DNA of 64,000 nucleotides, taken from Nitrospirota bacterium. GTDB lineage: Bacteria > Nitrospirota > Thermodesulfovibrionia > Thermodesulfovibrionales > Dissulfurispiraceae. Position numbers and translations under genes: made by a program. The notes below the pieces were generated by a model. The model did no database searches. It saw nothing but the letters and a program-made list of their open reading frames with translations, and was not told the origin of the DNA. The DNA lies in contig JBFMHE010000010.1 of assembly GCA_040752355.1 (NCBI GenBank), forward strand, positions 62,001 through 126,000. The letters are read 5' to 3'. Below are positions 17,795 to 25,724 of the stretch, piece after piece. Numbering within the stretch: position 1 is the first letter of the stretch; each line of letters begins with the position of its first letter.

Positions 17795-18020
17795 AACTTA
17801 GTGCTTCTAACAAAATGAAAGAACTTAGAGTCAGACAAGGTATAGTACATGAGCGGCTTGGGCAGCCCGAGCGTAATCCAGGGATGGTGGAGCGGGTCGG
17901 TACGACTCGATACCGAGCTGCCCCGCCTCGGAGCAAGGCGTGGATGCCTTGTGAGAATGAGCGAATGTACTGTGCCTTGTCTGACTCTCTTTGCTCATTC
18001 TGTTAGACTCTCTAAGTGTT
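17795..18020. repeat. 226-bp palindromic element with about 56-bp imperfect inverted arms
   Basis: Arm 17795-17850 is the near-complement of 17965-18020. The innermost 24 bases (17827-17850 against 17965-17988) differ at only two positions. The centre contains further hairpins (for example CGGTA...TACCG and GCTTGGGC/GCCCGAGC). It fills the gap between cbiGH and the downstream amidotransferase-like gene. It contains no gene and could be a MITE-like element, a strong terminator for the cobalamin operon, or a structured RNA. Confidence 0.8.
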
Positions 18021-18026
18021 TCGTGT

Positions 18027-19919
18027 TCAGAATTTGCCTTTATCCCCGTACCCCCTCGGGGTGATCATCCATTTATCCCAGGTGAAGGTCCGTGAATTCC
18101 CGATGATCACGGTCGTCTGCATATCGATGTCGTGGTTCAGCATGTCGCGCAGGGTGGTAATGACGATCCGTTCGTTTTCCCTCATCGCTCCCTTGACGAT
18201 GCCCACCGGGGTCTCGGTGCTCCGGTATTTCAGGCAGATGGCCCGCGCTGTGGTGATATGCTCGGGACGCCCCATGCTCTTCGGGTTGTAGAGGGCGATG
18301 ACGAAGTCGGCGGAGGCAGCGGCAGTGAGCCGCTTCTCGATCACCTCCCAGGGCGTCAGTCTGTCCGAAAGGCTTATCGCCGCAAAGTCGTGCATCAGAG
18401 GAGCGCCGAGCCGGGCAGCGCAGGCGTTGAGCGCCGAGATGCCGGGAACGACCTCGACGGACAGCCGATGGCTGATGTCTGACGGCTGACGGCTTTTAAG
18501 GAGCTCGAACACCAGCCCTGCCATGGCATAGATGCCGGGGTCTCCTCCGCTGATGACGGCGACGCTCTTGCCCCGTTCTGCGAGCTCGATCGCCTTTCTA
18601 CAGCGGTCGACCTCCCTGGTCATGCCGGTCGAAAACACCTCTTTGCCCGCTACGAGCCCGGGTATCAGATCGATATATGTTCCATAGCCTACGATGACAT
18701 CAGCCTCTCGTATGATCTTCTGTGCATACGGTGTAATGTGCTCGGCGCCTCCCGGTCCGGTGCCGACTATGCAGATTTTTCCATGAGCCCGGAATTCTCC
18801 TTCAAGATTTTCTTTGCTCTCTGCTGTTTCTGCACTTCCGGGTTTCCGTATCTCGGCAACCGCAACCGTGACATTGCCGGTCTTCTGTTTAGGAATTGCC
18901 AGCGCCTCTGCGCCCGCGGCGAGGAGCGCTGCGGGCGCCGCGACCGCATACGCGCCGGTAGCTTTATGGACCGTATCGGATTTCACGACGCCCGGCACTG
19001 CATTCAGCTCGCCGGCTGTATACGTGATCATTTCGAGTCCGCTCTTCCGTGCAAACTCCACGAGCCCGGGCTCGCCGGCCTTGAGATCGATGGTGGCGAC
19101 AGCGCGAAGGGAGAGCGGAGAGAGGTTGTACGCCTCCAGCGCCCTCCGGACGGCATCGCCTATTTCCGCTTCGGGCGTGCCGCTGTTGCACCCTATTCCC
19201 AGGATCAGGTTTCTCGGGCGAAGGTAGAGCTGCTCTTTGACATGACAGAAGCCGGCGGCGCACGACGGTTCTGTGAAAAGGCTTTCGGAAGCGACTGGAG
19301 GATCTGAAGAAAGGGATGGTGCGCTCCGGTACACAGCGGCCTTATTGGTTATGATGATATCGGCAAAGCGCGGATCCACCACCCGGGAGAATGCACCCGG
19401 CAGCCTGAGCCCTGCCTCTGCATAGACGCTCAACCCGCAGTTGTTGATCAGACGCGTGCCGAGAGCAGGGAGGAGCGTCCACTCCTCGATCGCGAGATCG
19501 TTTTCCGCGGCCCAGAGGTCGATCGCGGGCATATCGTTTACGTCCGAGGCCGTGGTGACGACCGCCTCGCCGGACAGGAAGCCGGCAATCTCTTTTGCGC
19601 GGTCATTCGCGCCGCCCAGGTGACCGCAGAGGAGACTGATGCAGAACTTCCCCTTGTCGTCGAGGACGAGCACCGCGGGGTCGGTCCGCTTATCCTTGAC
19701 CAAGAGCGCTACCGTGCGCACCACGATCCCCGCGGCCATGATAAAGATCAGCGTGCCGGCGCTCTTCCATACCTCGGCAACTCGTGCCGCGTTGAACTTC
19801 TCGACAGCGCTTCGAGGGTAACGCTGCTCGAGCCGCTCTGCAAGCGCACGGCCGTTGTCGGTTATATAGAATATGATCGTCTTATGCTTTTCGGCCTCTG
19901 GCTTATTTCCGGTACTCAT
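18027..19919 (-). CDS. cbiGH: CbiG-CbiH fusion: cobalt-precorrin-5A hydrolase / precorrin-3B (cobalt-factor III) C17-methyltransferase
   Basis: A 630-residue fusion. Residues 1-330 are CbiG: FIMAAGIVVRTVA, VLDDKGKFCISLLCGHLGGAN, and LGIGCNSGTPEAEI. A repeat-rich linker follows, and then from about residue 385 the tetrapyrrole methylase CbiH: ICIVGTGPGGAEHITP, ISGGDPGIYAMAG, VVPGISALNACAARLG and VIALYNPKS. CbiH contracts the ring and CbiG opens the delta-lactone. Residues about 475-486 (18459-18495) come from a short tandem repeat and interrupt the methylase before VEVVPGISA. The ATG at 19919 overlaps cbiF by 17 nt. It is the last gene of the operon. Confidence 0.9.
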   Translation of the reverse strand: MSTGNKPEAEKHKTIIFYITDNGRALAERLEQRYPRSAVEKFNAARVAEVWKSAGTLIFIMAAGIVVRTVALLVKDKRTDPAVLVLDDKGKFCISLLCGHLGGANDRAKEIAGFLSGEAVVTTASDVNDMPAIDLWAAENDLAIEEWTLLPALGTRLINNCGLSVYAEAGLRLPGAFSRVVDPRFADIIITNKAAVYRSAPSLSSDPPVASESLFTEPSCAAGFCHVKEQLYLRPRNLILGIGCNSGTPEAEIGDAVRRALEAYNLSPLSLRAVATIDLKAGEPGLVEFARKSGLEMITYTAGELNAVPGVVKSDTVHKATGAYAVAAPAALLAAGAEALAIPKQKTGNVTVAVAEIRKPGSAETAESKENLEGEFRAHGKICIVGTGPGGAEHITPYAQKIIREADVIVGYGTYIDLIPGLVAGKEVFSTGMTREVDRCRKAIELAERGKSVAVISGGDPGIYAMAGLVFELLKSRQPSDISHRLSVEVVPGISALNACAARLGAPLMHDFAAISLSDRLTPWEVIEKRLTAAASADFVIALYNPKSMGRPEHITTARAICLKYRSTETPVGIVKGAMRENERIVITTLRDMLNHDIDMQTTVIIGNSRTFTWDKWMITPRGYGDKGKF

Positions 19920-20661
19920 GGCTGAAATCCTTATGGTAGAGTTTCGATTCCTTTCCGAGCGGCCCTTCGGAGGCCCCGAGGGATTCGCCGACATAGATGA
20001 GCGCTGTCTTCCTGATGCCCGCATCGGCAGCGAGCGCGGCCATATCATCGATCGTCCCGCGCAGTATCCTCTGTTCGGGCCAGGACGCCTTCTCGATGAT
20101 CACGACCGGCGTGTCGGGAGGATATCCTTCGAGCAGCTCGCTCCTCACCTTCTCGATCATGCCGGCGCTGAGAAAGATGACCATGGTGGCGCGGTGCTGC
20201 GCCAGGAGGCCGAGCCGCTCCGCATCGGGCACGGGGGTCCGGCCCTCGAGACGGGTGACGATCACGGTCTGGCTTATCTCGGGTATCGTGAGCTCCTGCC
20301 CGAGCGCTGCTGCCCCGGCCATTGCCGAAGACACGCCGGGAATGACCTCGTAAGCGATGCCGAGATTCCTCAGCCGCTCGATCTGCTCCGATATGGCGCT
20401 GTAGAAGGCGGGGTCGCCGGTATGGAGGCGCGCCACGGTCTTGCCTGCTTTTATCGACCGCTCCATAAGGGCGATCGTCTCGTCGAGCGTCATCGATGCC
20501 GAGTTGTGTATCTCGGCGCGAAGCCCGTCGAGGAGTGCGGGATTGACCAGGCTGCCGGCGTAGATGACGACCTCCGCGGCATCGAGCACCCTTCTCCCTT
20601 TGACGGTTATAAGCTCGGGGTCGCCGGGACCCGCGCCGATGAAATATACCTTGTGCATCAT
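19903..20661 (-). CDS. cbiF: CbiF, cobalt-precorrin-4 C11-methyltransferase
   Basis: A 252-residue S-adenosylmethionine-dependent methylase of the CobA/CbiF fold: FIGAGPGDPELITVKG, GSLVNPALLDGLR, LHTGDPAFYSAISEQ and YEVIPGVSSAMAGAAALG, with AGMIEKVRSELLEGYPPDTPVVI further on. It methylates C11 in the anaerobic corrin pathway. Start codons at 20661 and 20658 are both possible after AGGAGGAAG; the second has the better spacing. The upstream gene stop overlaps it (ATGA). Confidence 0.92.
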   Translation of the reverse strand: MMHKVYFIGAGPGDPELITVKGRRVLDAAEVVIYAGSLVNPALLDGLRAEIHNSASMTLDETIALMERSIKAGKTVARLHTGDPAFYSAISEQIERLRNLGIAYEVIPGVSSAMAGAAALGQELTIPEISQTVIVTRLEGRTPVPDAERLGLLAQHRATMVIFLSAGMIEKVRSELLEGYPPDTPVVIIEKASWPEQRILRGTIDDMAALAADAGIRKTALIYVGESLGASEGPLGKESKLYHKDFSHEYRK

Positions 20662-21449
20662 CTTCCTCCTGTAGCCTTCCGCCGTATGCAGCCGAGCAGG
20701 AAGACGACGGCGCGCTCTATCTCATCCGTCCGGGGCAGGGTGGCAGCGATGCGCCGTATATAATTGCTCTCCTCCAGCATAATGAAGGAGGTGTCGAAAT
20801 TGAGATCGAAGACCCACGCCATCTGCGCGAGCTTGAAATCAGCCTGCGTTTTGAGCATGGCGAGGGATATGAGCTGTTCCCTGAAGATGCACGCGAGCAC
20901 GTCAGCCGAATATTCGGGGACATCGGGCAGGCCGAGGCCTGCTGCCGATGCGCGGTCTTCGTCTCTCGCCTCGTAGTATTCGGTGAAGACCCGCCAGATA
21001 TCGAGCTTGTCGGCATCGCGGACCAATCTGATGAAGAGCAGCTCCTCCGCATTTTCGAGGGCGGGGACTTTGAAGACGTTGTGAAATTTAACTGCCGTCA
21101 GGACGAGCTCCCGCTCTTCAGGGGGGAGGCGGTCGAGGAGACGCTCTTCCCTGAGAATCTTCACTCCGAGCTCGGCGTGGTTCACCGATACCCCATCCCT
21201 GAAGGTCTTGTACTGCGCATATTGCGGGAAGCGGCCTAGATCGTGAAAGAGCCCCACTGTTTCGGCGAGCAGCGTCCGGGTCTCGTCGAGCGACTGGGCG
21301 CAGGCGATCCGTACGATGTTCTTGCAGACCTGCAGCGTGTGCTGCTCCTTGAGCGCTATATTCCGCTGGTCCTCCGGATCGGGCATCGCAAAGGAGGCGC
21401 AATACGCGGCAAACCACGTTTTATAAGAGTCCCTGTCAGCCGCGATCAT
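20658..21449 (-). CDS. HD-domain phosphohydrolase of unknown role inside the cobalamin operon
   Basis: A 263-residue HD-superfamily protein: KEQHTLQV (His37), GLFHDLGRFPQY (His69-Asp70), VNHAELGVKIL, FHNVFKVP and a distal metal-ligand Asp in RLVRDADKLDIW. It would be a metal-dependent phosphohydrolase on a nucleotide or phosphoester. It is coupled by four-base overlaps to cbiL upstream and cbiF downstream, so it belongs to the operon. No known corrin step needs an HD enzyme; a role in phosphate-ester removal, signalling or repair of a cofactor is possible but not shown. Confidence 0.8.
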   Translation of the reverse strand: MIAADRDSYKTWFAAYCASFAMPDPEDQRNIALKEQHTLQVCKNIVRIACAQSLDETRTLLAETVGLFHDLGRFPQYAQYKTFRDGVSVNHAELGVKILREERLLDRLPPEERELVLTAVKFHNVFKVPALENAEELLFIRLVRDADKLDIWRVFTEYYEARDEDRASAAGLGLPDVPEYSADVLACIFREQLISLAMLKTQADFKLAQMAWVFDLNFDTSFIMLEESNYIRRIAATLPRTDEIERAVVFLLGCIRRKATGGR

Positions 21450-22210
21450 TTCTTTACGATCACCAGGGAAAAGTAGTTGAGCTCTTTGCCGGCCAGCTCC
21501 CGCAGATTATGCACTACCTGCTCGTCCTCCATTCCCGCGCGCGAGACATAGACCGCCTTGTCGACGAGGCCCAGCTCCTCGAGCACGGCGACGACTTTCG
21601 GTAAGACCTTATGCACCTTCATCAGCACAACGGTATCGAAGGCGCTCAGGATGTCCCGGAGGTCATCGGTGTAGGTCGCGGGCAGTATGGCGATCTTCTC
21701 GTCGGCGAGGGAGAGCGAGAGGTGAGCCCGTGCAGCCGCGGCAGTGATCGACGAGATGCCCGGAACGATCTCTATGCGAATGTCCGGATTCGATCCGATA
21801 ATCCGGTCGTACAGGTAGAAGAAGGTGCTGTAGACGGTCGGATCCCCGATCGTGATGAATGCCATGTCGGTGCCCCTGTTGAGGATACTCAGCACCGCCT
21901 CCACCGTCTCATCCCATTTGGCGTCGAGCTCGCACGCGGCATGATCAGGAGCACCCGGCCCGCCCGCTTTCTGCGCGCTCCGGCGCTTCCGTGCCTCGGC
22001 GCTCTTCCTCATCGGGAAATGGGCCTCGATGATCTGTTTGCCGGCAAGGTCCAGCGCTCCCTTCACGATCGAGAGGGCGAGACTGCTTCCCTCCTCCCTG
22101 CCCTTGGGAACGCAGAGGCACTGGACCTTCTTGAGCACCTTGACGGCCTTGAGCGTCAGCAATTCAGGATCGCCGGGGCCGACACCGATAACATAGAGTG
22201 TTCCTGCCAT
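21446..22210 (-). CDS. cbiL: CbiL, cobalt-factor II (precorrin-2) C20-methyltransferase
   Basis: A 254-residue methylase: LYVIGVGPGDPELLTLKAV, VPKGREEGSSLALSIV, FITIGDPTVYSTFFYLYDRI and IEIVPGISSITAAAAR. Residues about 68-84 (21966-22012) are Arg/Lys/Ala-rich. The matching DNA opens like the 33-bp repeat found in cbiET (GGAAGAGCGCC), so this is probably an inserted repeat. GAGAGGTTTTAGGCC precedes the ATG. It lies 3 nt behind the nitroreductase gene. Confidence 0.9.
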   Translation of the reverse strand: MAGTLYVIGVGPGDPELLTLKAVKVLKKVQCLCVPKGREEGSSLALSIVKGALDLAGKQIIEAHFPMRKSAEARKRRSAQKAGGPGAPDHAACELDAKWDETVEAVLSILNRGTDMAFITIGDPTVYSTFFYLYDRIIGSNPDIRIEIVPGISSITAAAARAHLSLSLADEKIAILPATYTDDLRDILSAFDTVVLMKVHKVLPKVVAVLEELGLVDKAVYVSRAGMEDEQVVHNLRELAGKELNYFSLVIVKK

Positions 22211-22213
22211 GGC

Positions 22214-22729
22214 CTAAAACCTCTCGTAGTGCAGCTTGCTTTTATCGAATTCCCCATCCCGGTGCGGCTCTGCCTGCTGTGCCGGATAGCCGAGGGGCAT
22301 GAGGCACTGCACCCGGAACGGCGCGGGGATGGCGAGCAGCTTCTTGACGTATGCCTCCGGCTCGCCCACGCCGGCCTCGGTGCCCTCGGCGATCTGGACA
22401 AAGCAGGTGCCGAGCCCCTGGTTGAGCGCCTCCAGATAGATATGCCCGGCGGACAGGGAGCAGTCTTCTTTGAACCGGTTTCCCTCCCGCGTGTCGTAGC
22501 AGATGACGATGACGAGGGGAGCGTCCTTGGCGAATGCGGCATAGGGCGTTGCGAGCGAAAGCTGCCGCCTCGTTTCCTGATCGGCAACGATGATGAACTC
22601 CCAGGGTCTTTTGTTCTTCGCCGTCGGCGCAACCATGGCTGCCTTCAGGATTTCGTGCAGCTTCTCCTGTTCGACCCCTTTGTCGAGAAACCTCCGTACG
22701 CTCCTTCTCTTCCTGATGATCTCAAGCAT
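22214..22729 (-). CDS. Nitroreductase-family flavoprotein in the cobalamin operon
   Basis: A 171-residue FMN-dependent nitroreductase: IIRKRRSVRRFLDKGVE, AAMVAPTAKNKRPWEFIIV, SAGHIYLEALNQGLGTCFVQ and MPLGYPAQQAEPHRD. It is too short and lacks the extra features of BluB, the oxygen-dependent dimethylbenzimidazole synthase, which would in any case not fit an anaerobe. It overlaps cbiET by 8 nt and has the ribosome-binding site GGGAGGAGCGGC. Since no CbiJ (cobalt-precorrin-6A reductase) is seen, this reductase is a candidate replacement; that is inference. Confidence 0.8.
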   Translation of the reverse strand: MLEIIRKRRSVRRFLDKGVEQEKLHEILKAAMVAPTAKNKRPWEFIIVADQETRRQLSLATPYAAFAKDAPLVIVICYDTREGNRFKEDCSLSAGHIYLEALNQGLGTCFVQIAEGTEAGVGEPEAYVKKLLAIPAPFRVQCLMPLGYPAQQAEPHRDGEFDKSKLHYERF

Positions 22730-24041
22730 GCCGCTCCTCCCTTATTCCCCGTATGACAAAGACGGGATTGAGCGGTGCAAAGAGGTTGCCCTTCCCGATC
22801 TCCTTTAATCGCGAGGCCGAGACCTGCACCGCATCGACGGCAAAGCCGGCCTCGCGCAAGGCATCGAGCGCCGCATGCAGCGTCTCTATCGTCGCCGCGT
22901 TGACGACGACCGTTCCTGCCGGCATCCGTTCCGAAACAGCCCGGATAATACTATCGATCGAGCCCCTGCTCCCGCCGATGAATACCCTGTCGGGATCGGG
23001 AAGACCGGCGAGCGCATCGGGCGCGCTGCCCTCGATAACCCGGATCGTGGAGACGTCGAAGCGGCCTGCATTCTCCTTGATGTGCTCTGCCTGCTCGCGG
23101 TCCCGTTCGATCGAGAATACCTTCAGGCGTGGGGAAAGCCGCGCTGCCTCGATCGAGATCGACCCCGACCCGGCGCCGATATCCCAGAGCACCCCGCGCC
23201 CGGGCAGCTGCAGCTTATGGAGGCTCACCGCCCGCACTTCGTCTTTCGTGATGAGGCCGCGCGAGTGAGCGATCTCGTTTTCGGAGAGACCGAATCGCAG
23301 CGCGGAAGCCTCTTCCGGACCATCCGGTTCCCTGGCGCTCTTCCGGGCTTCTGCGCTTATTATGATTACCACATTCGGCTCGATGAACGACAGGGCCGCG
23401 ATCTCTCCGGGCGTGCCGCTCGTGATCCTCTCGTCGGGATATCCAAGCCGTTCACCGACGTACATGCGAAGATCGGAAGAGCGCCAGGGAACCGGATGAT
23501 CCGGAAGCCCGGAAGCGCTGAGCAATGCATGTGCAATGCTAGCGGGATTATTCTCTCTGTCGGTGAGAATCGCGAGCTTGCCGTGCTTGTGCACGAGAGA
23601 GGGAATATCGTCGAGGGTGAAGGGCAGACGCCTCCTCTTGACCGGATCGGGACCGCCGTGGAGGCTCATGAGGAACGCATCGTCCCAAGCCTCTTTTATC
23701 CGCGCGAAGGCGACCTGGACGCTCGAGAGCTCGGGGAGTATCTCGACCGCCTCTCTGCCGAGCTCCTTGACCGCCTTCCTGCCGATGCCGAAGAAGAGCG
23801 GGTCTCCGGATGCGAGGAGGACCACCCTGGCAGCAGCATACCTGCTGCGAATGAACTCCATGGTCTCGTCGACATTGTTGATCACCTGCACTCTGCTCTC
23901 GACGGAAGGGAACTCGTCGTACTCCCTGAAGACCTCGGCGAGCCGCCGCGAGACGAGGATATGGTCGGCCCTGAGCACGACCTCCCGCGCCTTTCTATCG
24001 AGCGGCTTATAGCCGATCCCTATGACATAAACCTTACTCAC
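22722..24041 (-). CDS. cbiET: CbiE-CbiT fusion (CobL type), cobalt-precorrin-7 C5-methyltransferase / precorrin-8 C15-methyltransferase (decarboxylating)
   Basis: A 439-residue fusion. Residues 1-225 are CbiE (VYVIGIGYKPLDRKAREVV, VVLLASGDPLFFGIG, LPELSSVQVAFARI). Residues 240-439 are CbiT (RGLITKDEVRAVSLHKL, LWDIGAGSGSISIEAA, VFIGGSRG). Two extra segments, at about residues 179-189 and 233-244, are encoded by the same 33-bp repeat in opposite orientations. The first splits CbiE before LRMYVGERLG, and the second makes the domain linker. The start is a GTG at 24041 that overlaps cbiD by 8 nt. Confidence 0.92.
   Translation of the reverse strand: MSKVYVIGIGYKPLDRKAREVVLRADHILVSRRLAEVFREYDEFPSVESRVQVINNVDETMEFIRSRYAAARVVLLASGDPLFFGIGRKAVKELGREAVEILPELSSVQVAFARIKEAWDDAFLMSLHGGPDPVKRRRLPFTLDDIPSLVHKHGKLAILTDRENNPASIAHALLSASGLPDHPVPWRSSDLRMYVGERLGYPDERITSGTPGEIAALSFIEPNVVIIISAEARKSAREPDGPEEASALRFGLSENEIAHSRGLITKDEVRAVSLHKLQLPGRGVLWDIGAGSGSISIEAARLSPRLKVFSIERDREQAEHIKENAGRFDVSTIRVIEGSAPDALAGLPDPDRVFIGGSRGSIDSIIRAVSERMPAGTVVVNAATIETLHAALDALREAGFAVDAVQVSASRLKEIGKGNLFAPLNPVFVIRGIREERHA
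23312..23344 (-). repeat. 33-bp repeat, copy A, in frame inside cbiET
   Basis: Read on the minus strand, this is identical at 32 of 33 positions to 23475-23507 read on the plus strand. It begins GGAAGAGCGCCAGGG. It encodes part of the CbiE/CbiT linker (KSAREPDGPEE). Confidence 0.9.
23475..23507 (+). repeat. 33-bp repeat, copy B, inverted relative to copy A, in frame inside cbiET
   Basis: Differs from copy A at a single base and lies about 130 bp away in opposite orientation. It encodes SGLPDHPVPWRSS on the coding strand, residues that have no place in the CbiE fold. Related but more diverged units occur in cbiL (21966-22012) and near the end of cbiA (29600-29631). Confidence 0.9.
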
Positions 24042-25194
24042 TGCCCGCTATGATCTCTCCTTCGTAGGATACCAGGTGGGCAGCGACCGGCACGCCTGAA
24101 GCGACGGATTCGCTGTAGCGCCTGGCTGCATCGCATACCCCGGCGAGCAGCGAGGCGCCTTCTCCGGCTGACGAGCGGATACCGTCGAGGATCTCTCGCG
24201 CCGTATTGAACGATAAGGCCTGGAACTGCTCCTCATACCCCATGCTGCAGAGCAGATCGATGGCGCTCTTCAACGAGATCGCGCCGTGCCGGACATGGGT
24301 CTGGGGTGTCCCCAGGGCGATCTTGAGCATCTTGGCCCACTGCGCCGCAAGGTGTATCTGCCTGAACCCGTGATGTTTCGCCTCGCGCAGTGAATACTCG
24401 AGGTAGTCGCCCATCATTACATAACACTCTTCCGGAAGGCGAAACTTCTTCATATGCGCTTTTTCGGAGGCCCTCCCTGCCGAGAGCACGATCTCCTCGC
24501 GGCCCATCGCCTTTGCGACATCCATCGAGGAGGAGATCGTCGCTGTCCAGGCCGCGGCAGATACGGGGCGGACGATGCCGGTGGTGCCGAGGATCGAGAT
24601 GCCGCCGACGATACCGAGCCGCTCGTTCAGTGTCTTCTTTGCGAGCTCCTTGCCGTCAGGCACCGAAATAGTGACTTCGAGCAAGGGGCAGGCCTCATCG
24701 CAGTTGCTGCCCCCTGACCCATGCCCCTGGACCCTGGCCCCTTCCCTTATCGCCTCCTCGATCATTTTTCGCGGTACAGGATTGATCGCCGGTTCTCCGA
24801 CAGGGACCGGCAGTCCCGGCTTGGTCGCCAGACCGACGCCTCTGCCTCCTTTGATAAGTACTCCCGCTCCTGATCCCTCGGTTGCTGCCGTTACCGTTGC
24901 CACTATCTCCGCTCCGTTCGTCACATCGGGGTCGTCGCCGGCGTCCTTGATGACCGAGGCCCAGGCGGTCCCGTTCCCGCAGCCCGAAGCATGAACGGCA
25001 AAAAAAGCCCTGCTGCCGTCAGGGAAGGGAATCTCCACATCCGTAACGAGTGATGAGTGATGAGTGATGAGTGAGTTGCCGTTGCTCATCACGCATAACG
25101 CATTACGCATTACGAGTAACGTTGCCGCCTTTGCAGCTGCTGCGGCGCAGGCGCCGGTGGTGTAGCCCGAACGGAGCGTCTTCTTCCTCACCAT
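24034..25194 (-). CDS. cbiD: CbiD, cobalt-precorrin-5B C1-methyltransferase
   Basis: A 386-residue enzyme of the anaerobic pathway: LRSGYTTGACAAAAAKAA, IKGGRGVGLATKPGLPVPVGEPAINPVPRKM, LGIVGGISILGTTGIV, and MMGDYLEYSL. Two segments break the family pattern. Residues about 27-52 (25042-25121) are a translated GTAATGCGTGAT-type repeat placed between the first helix and VEIPFPDG. Residues about 150-168 (24690-24746) derive from a CCCCTGGACCC-like repeat in front of VTISVPDG. Both keep the frame. The start overlaps the cobA stop by 7 nt. Confidence 0.92.
   Translation of the reverse strand: MVRKKTLRSGYTTGACAAAAAKAATLLVMRNALCVMSNGNSLITHHSSLVTDVEIPFPDGSRAFFAVHASGCGNGTAWASVIKDAGDDPDVTNGAEIVATVTAATEGSGAGVLIKGGRGVGLATKPGLPVPVGEPAINPVPRKMIEEAIREGARVQGHGSGGSNCDEACPLLEVTISVPDGKELAKKTLNERLGIVGGISILGTTGIVRPVSAAAWTATISSSMDVAKAMGREEIVLSAGRASEKAHMKKFRLPEECYVMMGDYLEYSLREAKHHGFRQIHLAAQWAKMLKIALGTPQTHVRHGAISLKSAIDLLCSMGYEEQFQALSFNTAREILDGIRSSAGEGASLLAGVCDAARRYSESVASGVPVAAHLVSYEGEIIAGSE
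25042..25121. repeat. In-frame insertion of GTGATGAGT/ATTACGCAT-type repeat in cbiD
   Basis: Four tandem GATGAGT units are followed by ATCACGCAT/ATTACGCAT units in inverted sense, bounded by GTAAC on each side. It is the same family as the spacer repeats at 25699-25724, 59941-60061, 61616-61650 and 61821-61846. Translated it reads VMRNALCVMSN and SLITHHSSLV. Confidence 0.85.
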
Positions 25195-25706
25195 TCGATC
25201 CCCACCCTCGCCTTGACGCCCTTGTCGTAGTAGTGTTTGATCTCTTTCATCTCCGTCACCAGGTCCGCTGCCTCGATGATCTTCGGGTCGGCATATCTGC
25301 CGGTGAGCACCACCTCCACAGGGCCGGGCTTCCCTTTCAGAACCGGAAGAAGATCGTCGACCGCGATAAGGCCGTGGTGCACGGCGATAGTGATCTCATC
25401 GAGGATAACCAGGTCGTACTCTTTCGACATGATCGCCCCGGCTGCCTCTTCGAGCCCTTTCCGTGCCGCAGCAGCAGCCGCTTTCTTCGACCGCTCATCT
25501 CTCAGGAAGCCGGTGCCATACTGCCTGATGGTAATGAGGTCGCCGAAACGCTCGAGCGCCTTGTGCTCGCTGCACTTCCTCTTCTTGATGAACTGGGCAA
25601 TGAGCACTTTGTGGCCTGCCCCCGCAGCGCGCAATGAAAGGCCCAGCGCAGCCGTGGTCTTGCCCTTGCTGGTTCCGGTATATACCTGTACATATCCCTT
25701 ACGCAT
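25188..25706 (-). CDS. cobA: CobA/BtuR/CobO corrinoid adenosyltransferase
   Basis: A 172-residue P-loop enzyme (VYTGTSKGKTTAALG, residues 8-22; LVILDEITIAVHHGLI; VVLTGRYA). It adds the 5'-deoxyadenosyl group from ATP to the cob(I)alt corrinoid. The start codon lies inside a short repeat (25699-25724) that also encodes the last codons of cbiO. As a result no ribosome-binding site is visible, and translation is likely coupled (TGATG overlap). A GTG one codon upstream is an alternative. Confidence 0.92.
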   Translation of the reverse strand: MRKGYVQVYTGTSKGKTTAALGLSLRAAGAGHKVLIAQFIKKRKCSEHKALERFGDLITIRQYGTGFLRDERSKKAAAAAARKGLEEAAGAIMSKEYDLVILDEITIAVHHGLIAVDDLLPVLKGKPGPVEVVLTGRYADPKIIEAADLVTEMKEIKHYYDKGVKARVGIEW

Positions 25707-25724
25707 CACGGATTACGCATCACG
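25699..25724. repeat. ATTACGCATCACG repeat spanning the cbiO stop and cobA start
   Basis: Two tandem TTACGCATCACG units. On the minus strand they give VMRNP plus the stop of cbiO and the ATG of cobA in a TGATG overlap. Confidence 0.85.

Noticed and set aside
22214-22729. BluB dimethylbenzimidazole synthase
   Set aside because: The protein is a short generic nitroreductase lacking BluB-length regions, and BluB needs oxygen, which conflicts with the anaerobic gene set.
24690-25121. Frameshift or sequencing error in cbiD
   Set aside because: The unusual residues come from intact-frame repeats; conserved CbiD motifs continue in the same frame on both sides.
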